Translations under genes and position numbers: made by a program
In this document: positions 46,771 to 57,673 of the stretch, piece by piece
How positions within the stretch are numbered: position 1 is the stretch's first letter
Layout: every line of letters starts with the position of its first letter
The notes under the pieces: model-generated
What the model was told of the DNA's origin: nothing
Databases searched by the model: none
Seen by the model: only the letters and a program-made list of their open reading frames with translations
Source of the DNA: Sabethes cyaneus
Taxonomy: Eukaryota > Arthropoda > Insecta > Diptera > Culicidae
Length of the DNA stretch: 64,000 nt
Reading direction: 5' to 3'
Assembly (NCBI RefSeq): GCF_943734655.1
Contig: NC_071353.1
Coordinates: 79,994,909-80,058,908, forward strand

Positions 46771-49081
46771 AAACAAAAGGGAAAAATACTTCCCTCGGAC
46801 CGCCATTTCCGACTGGCGAACGTATTTACTAATCAGCGTCGAATCGAGTGTCCGTATTGAATAAAATAGTGATCAAGAGACAGTGTTTTACAGGAGAGCA
46901 ACCGTACTGGGCCGTGTGTAAACAATAATCCAATTAGACCAGCCATCTCGAAAATTGGAACAAGGTAAAAAAGTTTTTCGTTCAGAAAATTTCCCGAATT
47001 CCGCACTAATGCTGAGAATTAGTATCTCTGAAAAGGAAAATCTGTGTGCTTTCGAAACAAAGTAAGCTAAAATCTGTGCCGTAGTTTGTGTTTAGTTTAG
47101 TGCAATTTGCTGCAAAATTCGACCATCGGCTACGATTAAAAATCGGTGAAAATTTTTCTTAATGTTGTGCTGAGATTGGGGGGATTGAGAAATTCGAATA
47201 ATAAAAGAGTTTGCAGTAAGCGCGAAAAAGTGTACGGGGGGCTAAAAGCAGTACGTGTGTAAAACGTATAACGAGTGTGGTAATCGGTGCTGAGTGAAAC
47301 TAAATATTGCGCATACGAACAGAATTTAATGTTGAAAAGTTTCGAGCGGGTGCATTTTAATTTTACACGGTGGATCACGGTAACAGGACACTGAGAAAAC
47401 GAGAATAGAAGTCTCAATTAAGCGGCAGATTTAAAGGTAAAAAAGTTAAAAACCCTGCATTTACTTCACCGTTCGGAATAAGATAGCTTTACGGCGAATT
47501 ATCATCGAAACTGAGTTGGCTGTTTTTGCTGGGTCATTCAATAGTGTTACAAGTTTGCGGGGGGAGTTGGACGTTCAACTGATTTTGCTTGTTGCTGAAA
47601 AAACCAGCATAAATTAGAACTAGTGTTACTGTGTTTTTGTTGAACCGTTTACGATCGACGCAGCGATCTATCTTTATCAGTGGTCTCCGAGTAGAGGAGA
47701 GCTCTCTTCCCCGAAGCGAGTGAACGAACGTTGCACTTGCCTGATTTTTTTTTCTTCGACTGATTTGAGTGTTTTTGTGAATTGTGTGAACGAGCTTAAT
47801 GCACTTATGGTCGACAAAAGAAATCATCAAACGTGATCAAGTTTCATCCTCTGTACGATTAAGTTGAAAAAAATCTAGTTAACCTAGGTTTTAATCAAAA
47901 CAATCAAAACTAACCAATAACAATAGGGAAATTTACACCCTAAGAGCGATTTTGGTGAGCAGTGATATCCGGCATGATGGCCGGAGTAAACGGAAGGATC
48001 ATATGGTGAGTCCATTTTACTTATTTTATAAAAAATTGTTTTTTTTTACACACCTACACTCAAAATAATCCGCACATAACTAATGGAAGATTTCCATATG
48101 AAAGCCCTTATGATTGTTGGGTGCCACATATAAACGCAATCCGCCAAGAAGTACGCATGGAAATTGTATGCATATGAATAGTACATGCAAATTTTAAAGG
48201 TGAATTTTATAAACACATGAATGGTAACTGTTTGGCATATAAAGTTCATTTACTGGGCACAAGAAAGGTGTCTATGTGTGAAACACATCGAAACTATACG
48301 AAAAGTTTTCTCATCTACCTAATATTAAACTTTTATTTTACCTACCTACTTAACAATGAACTTTTATATACACAAAAATATTTTAATACACACTCCTACC
48401 TAATAGTGAAATTTTATCTTACCTACCTAATTAATAGTGAACTTCAGAATAAATACCTACCTAATATTTACTAATTTTCTTTTCCCATAATACATATTTT
48501 ATCTCATAGTGATTTTTTTTTAAAAAAAAAGAATAAATACCTACCTAATATTGGGTTTTTTTTTTCTTCCCCTCAATGAAGAATATAACAATAACATTGT
48601 CCATACGATCAGGGGCGTAATTATCATACCCGTCGCTGCTGTAGTGTAAGGTGTGAAATCAAATAATTATGCTGACTACCGGGGGGTTTAACATGTGACA
48701 AAGAGAATGACACATGAATTAAAGAGTTTTAGAGAATAATTGCGAGGCGTTAGCGTATTAGCAAACTCGAGCGCACAACAGGGTGCGGTGTTTGTTTACA
48801 CTCGGAGACGAGAGACGCGGCGTCGTCAAAAGAACACGAAGCGCGCGTCACGGCGTTGTCGATTTAGCGGGCATACTTGATGAGCGTTTGTTTTGTTTAA
48901 TATGCCTACGGGGCAGTTTTGATTGCCGTCGGGAAATATTATGCACCCGTCGGGGGGGAAACTAATTTGGAGCTAGCCGTTTGAGTGAAAATAAAACACC
49001 GTCGGCATACGAGTTAAACAAAATAATCAATTTAATCCTTTTCCCTATCTTGAGAAAACTCTAGCTCCCTGATTATCATAG
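46771..49081 (+). other. Long untranslated leader
   Basis: 2.3 kb between primer-binding site and gag with no substantial frame. A good splice-donor-like GGTGAGTCC lies near 48003 after a short ATG frame, and T-rich tracts follow at 48510-48565. It may contain packaging signals or an intron, but neither is shown. Confidence 0.6.
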
Positions 49082-49294
49082 ATGTCAAGACTAGAGGAGT
49101 TAAAAGAAGATATAGAACGGGAATATACGAACTTGCTAAAAAGCAAATATAGAGGCAGGACTGCGGAGGGAATAGCATTAAAAAGGCAATTCCTCGAAGA
49201 AAGCCTGCAAGAGTTCGAGCATTTAACTGAATCTCTTGAAGAAGTTCTCGAAAATGAACCATGGAACAATCTGACTGACACCTTAATACACTTA
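49082..49294 (+). pseudogene. gag: gag, N-terminal part, cut by HF2 insertion
   Basis: The first 71 codons of gag from the ATG at 49082. The segment is charged and predicted helical (LEELKEDIEREYTNLL, EESLQEFEHLTESLEE), fitting an N-terminal coiled-coil or matrix helix. The open frame continues artificially a few codons into the HF2 insert. The rest of gag resumes in the same reading frame at 51779, so this is one gene interrupted by the insertion, and the copy cannot make full-length gag. Confidence 0.85.
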
Positions 49295-51592
49295 AAAACC
49301 CGAATTAATCCACCTAGCGGCGTGACCTAGCCTTTCTACTGCCACAATAATCATTATTTAATTTCTCAGGAACTTAAATGTAGATGTATAGATGTTATAT
49401 TAGACTATATTTTTAAATATCCGTTCCGTATTCCTCAAAATCCTTATTTGCCAGTAAAATTCACAACGTATTGTGTAGAATAATTATATTTGCTTTCCTT
49501 GGGTGCGTAAATACATGTAAGCGTCATTTATGTTACTTGATGAACACCTTATTTAGTTTTATAATATTTATAGAAAAATAATGTAAACACAAAAGATAAT
49601 TTTTACAGACTTGAATGAATATGTATAGAAAATTAGAAATTAACCCTCTAACGGGTCTACAGACGGCCTTAACTTTCGGGCTTCAGAGCCACATACGAAA
49701 CTTGAATTGACAATATGAAGTATTTGTTCATAGCAGATTTTTTGATATTTTGATATTAATACCATGCATTCAAAAGTTAGCATCTTTGAAAAACAAGAGT
49801 TCAGAAAAATTATTATTATATTTCGCTTTTGAAGAAAAAGGATATCTACAACAAAATGATTGATCTCAAAATTTTACTATTGGTTTGCTTGGCTTCAATT
49901 TTGCAATATATCTGAATTAGAAAAAAATGACTGAATAGAGCATTAGATATGAAAACGAGAAATGGAACTATTTCTTAGCTAGCGCTCCTTCAGATAATTA
50001 TTTTTGCATAAAAATCAAAACTTAAGCTTCTTTTGAATGTACTTTCATGAAAAGATAGTCATTAGCTTGATCGCATCGTTTTTACAATGTTAGAGGGTTA
50101 GGAAAACAAGATGAGGTCGAAAAATAGTGCCAAAGCTGCGCCATAAACATGCTTGAGAATGGGAAATACTATCGATATGATTCCCAGTGCTAGTCTTTTT
50201 TTGATTTATTTATTAAAACATGATACATGACATAAGACATCTGTCCTTTAAAATATCACTAACGAAAACAAAACTTACAAAATTTCTACCGTGCAACGTT
50301 TACTTCCTATTTTTCATATAACATTTCTAAGCTCTAGTATCTATTGATTGAAAAGAGCATCTATTGATGCGCAGAATTTGTTTGGAATTTGTACAAATTT
50401 ATTTGGAAAAATCAACTCACTAGTATTTTTGATTCTATACACCCCTATACCTACATGCTTAAATAAACTGCTTTTCTTCGCTTTTTGCTTTTCTTGTACA
50501 ATTGTGAGTAACAGCAAGTGAAGAAAATGACAATTGAAATCTGAAATCAAAGAAAAGAAAAAACTTTTCGATTGAATCCCACTATTTAATATTTATTTGC
50601 AACAGATACGTAGTTCACCTACGACGTGCAGGCTTCATCGGTGTCTTATTTCAAAGCGTATATGTATCTGTCGCGAATAAATATTAAATAGTGGAATTTA
50701 GTCGGTAAAAGTTTTTTCTTTTCTTTAATTTCAGAGTTCGTATTCCACTAAGAGGCTTCAAAAACTTCAGACAATTGACATGTTTCTCACTTTTCTTGAA
50801 TTTCATTGCAAATTTTAAAATTGCAAATTGTCATCACATACATACATACATACACACATACATACATACATACATACATACATACATACATACATACATA
50901 CACACATACATACATACATACATACATACATACACACATACATACATACATACATACATACATACATACATACATACATACATACATACATACATACATA
51001 CATACATACATACATACATACATACATACACACATACATCACACATTGAATACAATCAACATTTGATTGATATGTTTTGATTTCACACGTTTTAACGGTT
51101 TAATATACGGTGCTTAAGTGCTAAAGTTTGAATAACTTTTGAATGAAGCGTCCTATTTTAAATAACTCGGTTTCGTTTGATAGATCTCAGCAGTAATTTT
51201 CAAATAATCATAAAATGTGTGATGTTTTTCATTAAATTAATGCTTATATGTTACATAAATATGTTTTAAATACTATTTTTTCACATTTCTTTATGTAACT
51301 TTCAAACTACAAGTCCAATCGTCATTAAATTTGGAAGTTAAGAGTTTGCAAGGCTCCTCTTTCATATGCAATCAATTTTGTTCAAATCGGTTAAGGGATC
51401 TGTGAGATAATGAAGTCCCATATTTTTCGTATTTTTATACATAACTTTTGAACTAAAAGTCCGATCAGTACGAAATTCAATAGCGACCAATGGGACACCT
51501 AGACCTTTCATTTGACACTAAGAGCATTAAAATCGGTCCAGCCATCTCCGAGAAAAGTGAGTGAGATTAAAAGCGTCACATACACACACACA

Positions 51593-51632
<40 letters not shown>

Positions 51633-51778
51633 TACACACACACAGAAAATGCTCAGTTTTCGAAACTGAGTCGAATGGTATATAACATTCGGCCCGCAGG
51701 ACCTTCTTTGCATTTCCGGTTTTCCAAGTGATTTCTATACCTTTATACTATATATTTATATAGTAGAAAGGCAAAAAG
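49295..51778 (+). repeat. HF2 repeat, copy 2, inserted in gag
   Basis: Starts AAAAACCCGAATTAATCCAC with CTAGCGGCGTGACC and ends at the hairpin TATATAGTAGAAAGGCAAAAAG. The bases TTA flank both sides (49292-49294 and 51779-51781), a possible 3-bp duplication. Length is 2484 bp. It carries the palindromic MITE (50540-50737), the CCCTCTAAC-ended insert, a 200-bp CATA microsatellite (about 50836-51035) and a CA microsatellite (51583-51646). The long His/Thr/Tyr and Cys/Met/Val frames here are microsatellite artefacts. Confidence 0.92.
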
Positions 51779-53239
51779 TTAGTCAGGGTTTCATTGGGCA
51801 TATTAGAAGGAACCGTAGTAGTCAGAGATAAAAGGCGAAAAAGGCTGAACTCTGACTACCACGTAGAAGTAAATTTACCCGAAGAAGGGGCAAAAGCGTT
51901 AGATAAAACAAAGTTCGAAGACAGCTCGACGCTATCTTCGACATTTATAAATCCCGAAGAGGCGGGTCAAGCATTAGAGGCATTAGAAATACTCGACAAA
52001 AGCTTGAAAAATAATTCATTAATTACAAGCAGGTCTGAGGAGATTAAAGACTTCAAAGACAGCAGCTTCAAGATACAAAAAGCAATCGACAGAGTAAAAA
52101 TGGCAACTCAGCGAGAAGACGGCCAAGACATGGCAGAAAGCTATGTATTCCCTATGGTCACTGCAATTCAGTGCATACCAGAATTTACCGGAAGACATGA
52201 AGAACTCGAACCGTTCCTCATGCAGGTGAAGTATTTCGCAAACGAAATACCAGAAAACGGTGATCACACTCCATTGTTAAATGTAGTGTACACAAAATTA
52301 AAAGGAAAAGCTTTACTGCGATTTCCGCAACTAAGAGCGAGCACGTGGCCGGAGGTTAAACAAAATTTACTGAAGGAATTCAGTATAAAAAGAAATATCG
52401 GCACGTTAATCAAAGAAATAGAGACACTGGCTCAAGGGTCGAATGAGTCTTTTATAAAATACAAATATAGGGCAGAAGAGATGTACGAATGGATACATAG
52501 CCAAGACGTAAATGAGGAATCTTACGCGAAGGCAGCCCTTAGAAGACATTTCTTAGGGGGATTGCAGGACAGTGAGCTTGCGCAAGCGGGAAAATCACAA
52601 AGAGACAAACCATTTCCTGAATTGCTCTCGTGGCTCCAAAAAGAAAACGAAGAGGCACAGGAACTGAGGGACATTAATTCCCGATTAAGAGACGGGCATT
52701 GGAATCAAAATGCCAGGAGCTCATATCGAGGAAATAATGGACCCAAAAATCACTACACGCATTATCAGGGGAGTAGAAATGAGAACGCCGGCAATGGGAA
52801 TCAGAATTTCCGAAACGGCAATTACAATAACTACAATAACAATTACAATAACAGGAATAATAATGGATTTAGCAATACTGGTAATAGAAACAACTATAAC
52901 CAGCGATACGAAAATGATGCGGGGTATGAGAATAACGACCCAAACGCAGCAAATTTTAATACCAACTACGACAACTACAACAATAGTAATCGTAGAGGAA
53001 ATAGTAATGATAATAATAGAGGATCTTTTACCAACAGAAGTGATTATAACAGAAATTACAACAACAATAATAATAATAATAACAATAACCGAAACAACGC
53101 TAGGGAATATGGGCAACAGAGGTCGCAACAAAGAAATGGCGACACAAATAATTCACGTGATCAGCAAGATCAACACACAAGATATAATCAAGGGCCGCGC
53201 CCTCAACAAGGGTATATGAGAAACAATCCAAAAAACTAG
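51779..53239 (+). pseudogene. gag: gag, capsid and nucleocapsid part
   Basis: About 486 codons continuing the frame of 49082. Residues 110-290 resemble a gypsy capsid (AIQCIPEFTGRHEELEPFL, YTKLKGKALLRFP, WPEVKQNLLKEFS). The last 180 residues are extremely rich in Asn, Arg and Tyr, encoded partly by AAY microsatellite runs (about 52830-53100), and there is no C-x2-C-x4-H-x4-C knuckle. A basic Asn/Arg tail would have to bind RNA instead. The frame ends in TAG at 53237-53239, directly after a slippery heptamer. The gene is broken only by the HF2 insertion. Confidence 0.9.
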
Positions 53240-53277
53240 ATCAGCGGGTGTTCACCAGTAGAGAGTGGCGAGCACCC
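53230..53277 (+). promoter_or_regulatory. -1 ribosomal frameshift signal between gag and pro
   Basis: The heptamer A AAA AAC (53230-53236) lies in the gag frame immediately before its stop. A spacer of nine bases follows, then a stem-loop: GGGTGTTC, A, CCA (53246-53257) pairs with TGG, C, GAGCACCC (53266-53277), with eleven pairs, one mismatch and an 8-base loop. The downstream frame (pro) is the -1 frame and is open through the heptamer. All three components match the classic retroviral signal in spacing and order. Confidence 0.85.
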
Positions 53278-54669
53278 CAAGATTGCAATAGTGACGCAAT
53301 AAATACGCAACAATGTAATAGACCCACAATAGGGCGAAATATGTGCCAGTACATAGGGGTACACTCCTATGAAAACAATAACACTTATCATGATCGACAA
53401 GTACAATTTGCTCAGAATGATTATAGTTCAGAAGACGCAGAGGGCTTTAAGTGCCTGCCAGGGTGTTTTCAAAATAGAAAATGGAGCAACAGCGAATTTC
53501 AACGCCACAGGTACGAATGTATACACTGTGGAAAATTATATAAAAAACCTGTCGAATACGACCAATGGCACCCAACGGGAGATGAACGTTGGGAAAAGTA
53601 TATGGCATTCGAGACGGTGGATCATCGAGATTATACCGATGAACCAAGTAGAATAAAAGTATTAGATGGAAAATCGGCGCATCATGGCGTAAGAGATACA
53701 AGCATGTGCGTTGCAAAACGTGTTTATTATACAATTGATCGTCAACTGATGATGACCTTTCTTGGTGGAGAAAAAGAGCGAGCACTCCTGAACATGATTT
53801 TAGACTCGGGAGCTTGCGATAATGTGATTACCATTGACGCCGCATTGCGGGTAAATAGACTACCGCGGGCGCAGGAAATCACTGTTTTTAACGGAATTGG
53901 TGGCGGTAACGTCAGGACATTAGGCACTGTATGGATTGACCTAATGCTCGGTGAGTTAACCTTATCGACCAAATTTCACGTGGTCAGCAGCCTGCCAGGA
54001 GAGGCAGATGGTATAATTGGTGCAGGTTTTCTAAGAAAACATACCCTGCATGTAGGCAGCAACTTTGATTATATAGTGCTGCAGAGGGAAGTAAACGAAA
54101 GAGAAGACCCGAGTCCTAAGGTCATGAAAGAAGCCATGGATCGGTGGGGTTTAACAGACATTAAGGTGGATGATAACCATAATCTAAACTCATTTACCGA
54201 ACTAAGAGACCGGCGCATTATGGCGAGAGCGCGAGCGCGGGGAGACCTGCAGAGCCAGACAGCACTTGTAAATAGAAATACACAAGTAATTTACAGTAAC
54301 AATAGTAATAATGAAAACAATAATTATAGCAATAGGATTAATAATAATAATACCAACATTGCTGGTGGGAGGATTAATACCCCATTCAGACAAATTTTTA
54401 ATATAAGTTCAAACGAGAACGCAGGAAACTCGATGAACAATAATTTTGATAGCAACGAGGATGCCGAGGCAACCTTCGAAGGTTTAGACCTAGATTCTAG
54501 AATGGATTGCGACCTTCTAGAACACAAACAAACCCCGAGAGCAATCGGGAGTGACAGAATTAATCAATTACGAGAGGCGATAAACTTAGCACACCTACCG
54601 AACAAAGATTTCACAGAAATAAAATCAATTTTAGAAAATTTTGTGGACTTTTTTTTTCAAGGGAGATAG
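53233..54669 (+). CDS. Protease ORF, reached by -1 frameshift
   Basis: About 478 codons in the -1 frame relative to gag, with no need for its own start codon. Residues near 60-110 hold a Cys/His cluster (CLPGCFQ...HRYECIHCGKLYKK...H) that could bind zinc. The aspartic protease core follows with LLNMILDSGACDNVI (active site D-S-G), VNRLPRAQEI, GNVRTLGTV and the flap/helix part DGIIGAGFL. The C-terminal 150 residues are Asn-rich and variable. Normally the protease cuts the gag and pol precursors. The frame ends at 54669 after a T9 tract and overlaps the pol frame. Confidence 0.85.
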   Translation, partial: KLDQRVFTSREWRAPQDCNSDAINTQQCNRPTIGRNMCQYIGVHSYENNNTYHDRQVQFAQNDYSSEDAEGFKCLPGCFQNRKWSNSEFQRHRYECIHCGKLYKKPVEYDQWHPTGDERWEKYMAFETVDHRDYTDEPSRIKVLDGKSAHHGVRDTSMCVAKRVYYTIDRQLMMTFLGGEKERALLNMILDSGACDNVITIDAALRVNRLPRAQEITVFNGIGGGNVRTLGTVWIDLMLGELTLSTKFHVVSSLPGEADGIIGAGFLRKHTLHVGSNFDYIVLQREVNEREDPSPKVMKEAMDRWGLTDIKVDDNHNLNSFTELRDRRIMARARARGDLQSQTALVNRNTQVIYSNNSNNENNNYSNRINNNNTNIAGGRINTPFRQIFNISSNENAGNSMNNNFDSNEDAEATFEGLDLDSRMDCDLLEHKQTPRAIGSDRINQLREAINLAHLPNKDFTEIKSILENFVDFFFQGR

Positions 54670-57600
54670 GCTGACCATCACTGATATAGCAGTGCATGAA
54701 ATAGAGACCTCCTCCAATATTCCTATTAACAAAAGACAATACCGATTTCCAGAAGCCACAAAAAGGCACATTAACAAAGAAATCGAAGAAATGAGGGCGC
54801 AAGGCATTATCAAGCCAAGCACAAGCCCATGGAATGCACCAGTGCTGTGCGTACCGAAGAAGCCAGATGCGGATGGTAACAAAAAGTACCGCATTGTGGT
54901 AGACTTCAGAGCCTTGAATGAGGTAACAAAACCATTTGTTTACCCTATTCCGCTAATTAACGAAATACTAGACAATGTGGGTGATGCCTATTATTTTTCT
55001 TCTATAGATTTGAAATCGGGTTTTTACCAAGTCCCGATTCATCCTAGAGACGCTGCGAAAACAGCATTTTCAACTCCGATGGGGCATTTTGAATTTACAA
55101 GAATGCCTATGGGTTTGAAAAATAGTCCATCAACATTCCAAAGGTTGATGAACACCGTTTTATTTGAGATCGGACAAATTAAAGCGTTCGTTTACCTCGA
55201 CGATATAATCATATTTGGTGGTAGTGTACAGGAACACAACCAAAATTTATACAAAGTGTTGGAAGCCTTACGTAGGCATAATTTAAAAATAGAGCCGGGA
55301 AAATGCCATTTCTTGCAAACCGAGCTCGAGTATCTGGGACATGTCGTTAATAAGGACGGCATTAAGCCCACTGATGCAAATGTTAAGGCAATTCAATGTC
55401 TAACACCACCAGCTACCGTGAAAGGCGTTAGATCCTTTCTTGGTACGGTAAATTTTTATGGAAAATTTATACCCAACATTGCCGAGATTCGTAAACCTTT
55501 AAACGATCTACTTAAAAAGAATGTAAAATTTGTATGGAGCGAAGAATGTCATCAGGCATTCGAAGAATTGAAAAAAACATTAATTTCGGAGCCTCTTTTA
55601 GTTAGGCCGAACTATGAAGATACGTTTGTACTCACTACGGATGCTAGCAAATATGCTATTGGAGCCGTACTATCAAATGAAAAATCAACAAACCAACCAA
55701 TTGCTTTTGCGAGTCGAGCACTTATAGGTGCCGAAACTCGATATCATATAATAGAAAAGGAACTACTTGCCATTGTATGGGCAGTAGACTATTTCAAACA
55801 CTATATTTACAATCAGCGGTTTATAGTGTACACTGATCATAGACCGCTGGTGTCAATCTGGAGATTGAAGGAAACCTCTCCAACACTCACGCGATTACGC
55901 CTTAAACTTCAAGGGCTTGAATGCGACATACGCTACAAGCAAGGCCGCGAAAATATTGTTGCCGATTTTCTATCGCGCCCGTATGCAAACGAGCCTGAGA
56001 CAACCGAACAAAATAAAGTGAATCAAATTGCAGCCGTAACCAGGCTACAGCGCCGGCAGCAAGCCGCGCAAAGTGCGCACGTCAGCGGCAACGCCGGTGG
56101 CATACAAGACTTGGCAAATATCGATATTTCAGATAGCCAAAACATAAATACTGCGATCAACGACGTAGGTATTACATTCGAGGAGTACAAAGAAATTTTG
56201 ACGCAAAAACCACTTTGCGAAGATAAAATAAAATTTACGAGCACAATTGTGGGGAAAAACGCAAACACCCCCAATTTCGTGATTTTAAACAGCCGTACAG
56301 CCCATAGTGAGCTGTCAAAGCTTTGCGACTTACCGCACGGCATGAAAGACTACATAAAAGACGATGTAGTGCTTATCCCAGATAAGAAAATATGGGGTAT
56401 GATTTTGGAGGGAAAAAGCAACTCTATGACAGAGTGCAACAAATTTTTCGAAAAATTTGCACGAAGTATCCAAGTAGGGGAAAAGTTGTATGAATCAGAG
56501 GAAATTATCAATATCACCTCATTTAGAAAAATTAGGCAACAAAATATCATAGATATAATAACGTTCTTCGCTGGGCTGTTTGAAAAAGATTTTGTATTAT
56601 TCAACGCCGATAATGAGCGAATTAATGTATCAGCAGACCAGATCGAAACGATACTGCATGATTTTCATGATAGTCCACTTGGAGGACATGTAGGCACTAA
56701 GCGGATGCGTCAGAAAATTGGATCCTTGTATACCTGGGCGAATATGCGCCGGGATATTGAGAATTACGTAAGGCAGTGTGATTCCTGCCAGAAAAATAAA
56801 ATTTGTAAATCAAATAAAATTCCAATGAAAATAACAACTACGGCCGCAGAACCGTTTGAGAAATTATTCATGGATATTGTAATACTACCCGAGTCAGATT
56901 GGGGTAACAAATATGGACTAGTCATGCAAGATGACCTGACGAGATTTTTAACAATTGCGCCGATGGCTAATCAAGAAAGCATAACGGTTGCACAAACCTT
57001 CGTAGAAAATTTGATTTGTAAATTCGGAGCCCCGTTGGAAGTAGTCACCGATAATGGAACAAATTTTGTTAGCACACTAATGAAAGACGTGTGCAAAATT
57101 TTGAAAATTAAGAAAATAACCACAAGTCCGTACCACCCACAAGCGAACTTAGTGGAGCGATCAAATCGCGAATTAAAAACATATTTAAGGCAGTATGTTG
57201 GAGGAAAGCCCCACACATGGGACCAGCACCTGCCCTTTTTTACTTTTGAATATAACACAACGGTGAATTCATCAACAGGATACACACCGTTCGAACTGAT
57301 GTATGGTCGGAAAGCAAACATTCCGTCATCAATTTATAAACCTCAAAATGAAGACGAATTAAATTATAACACGTATATACAGGAAATGAGGAGCATATTT
57401 TTTGAAATGCACCACACCGCGAAACGAAATTTAATACTATCCAAAGAAAAACGGAAAGAACTATATGATCGAAATGCAAATAATTGGCAGCCCATGTGGG
57501 GCGACTTAGTTTTGGTTAAGACTGTTCCGACAGGAACAGGACAAAAATTACAAAATAATTGGCGAGGACCATATGAGGTGGTCGAATTACCGAGCGAAAT

Positions 57601-57673
57601 GACGACGGTAATTAAAAATGGGAACAGATTGGAAAAAGTACATAACAATCGCCTAAAACGATATTATGATTAG
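54641..57673 (+). CDS. pol: pol: reverse transcriptase, RNase H, integrase
   Basis: About 1010 codons, open throughout. RT: YRIVVDFRALNEVT, YYFSSIDLKSGFYQVP, FTRMPMGLKNSPSTF, catalytic YLDD at about residue 185. RNase H: LTTDASKYAIGAVLS (from about 331), ELLAIVWAVDYFKHY, TDHRPL. Integrase zinc domain H...H near 673 and C-x2-C at 713; catalytic Asp 745 (FMDIV), Asp 804 (VTDNGTNF), Glu 839 (NLVERSNREL), a D,D(34)E spacing. The C-terminus has the GPY/F-type WRGPYEVVEL. All catalytic residues are present. The frame is offset by one base from pro across T9 at 54649-54657, so either a second shift or a one-base indel is involved. Confidence 0.92.
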   Translation: MWTFFFKGDRLTITDIAVHEIETSSNIPINKRQYRFPEATKRHINKEIEEMRAQGIIKPSTSPWNAPVLCVPKKPDADGNKKYRIVVDFRALNEVTKPFVYPIPLINEILDNVGDAYYFSSIDLKSGFYQVPIHPRDAAKTAFSTPMGHFEFTRMPMGLKNSPSTFQRLMNTVLFEIGQIKAFVYLDDIIIFGGSVQEHNQNLYKVLEALRRHNLKIEPGKCHFLQTELEYLGHVVNKDGIKPTDANVKAIQCLTPPATVKGVRSFLGTVNFYGKFIPNIAEIRKPLNDLLKKNVKFVWSEECHQAFEELKKTLISEPLLVRPNYEDTFVLTTDASKYAIGAVLSNEKSTNQPIAFASRALIGAETRYHIIEKELLAIVWAVDYFKHYIYNQRFIVYTDHRPLVSIWRLKETSPTLTRLRLKLQGLECDIRYKQGRENIVADFLSRPYANEPETTEQNKVNQIAAVTRLQRRQQAAQSAHVSGNAGGIQDLANIDISDSQNINTAINDVGITFEEYKEILTQKPLCEDKIKFTSTIVGKNANTPNFVILNSRTAHSELSKLCDLPHGMKDYIKDDVVLIPDKKIWGMILEGKSNSMTECNKFFEKFARSIQVGEKLYESEEIINITSFRKIRQQNIIDIITFFAGLFEKDFVLFNADNERINVSADQIETILHDFHDSPLGGHVGTKRMRQKIGSLYTWANMRRDIENYVRQCDSCQKNKICKSNKIPMKITTTAAEPFEKLFMDIVILPESDWGNKYGLVMQDDLTRFLTIAPMANQESITVAQTFVENLICKFGAPLEVVTDNGTNFVSTLMKDVCKILKIKKITTSPYHPQANLVERSNRELKTYLRQYVGGKPHTWDQHLPFFTFEYNTTVNSSTGYTPFELMYGRKANIPSSIYKPQNEDELNYNTYIQEMRSIFFEMHHTAKRNLILSKEKRKELYDRNANNWQPMWGDLVLVKTVPTGTGQKLQNNWRGPYEVVELPSEMTTVIKNGNRLEKVHNNRLKRYYD

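Noticed and set aside
47990..49081. Spliced leader exon joined to gag (donor near 48003, acceptor at the gag ATG)
   Set aside because: Joining these sites would put a stop directly at the junction and the acceptor has a poor pyrimidine tract.
50775..51080. His/Thr/Tyr/Ile and Cys/Met/Tyr/Val frames on both strands
   Set aside because: Translation of the CATA microsatellite in HF2 copy 2.
52710..53219. Long Ile/Thr-rich frames overlapping gag on both strands
   Set aside because: Shadows of the AAY-rich gag tail; the gag frame has capsid motifs, these have none.
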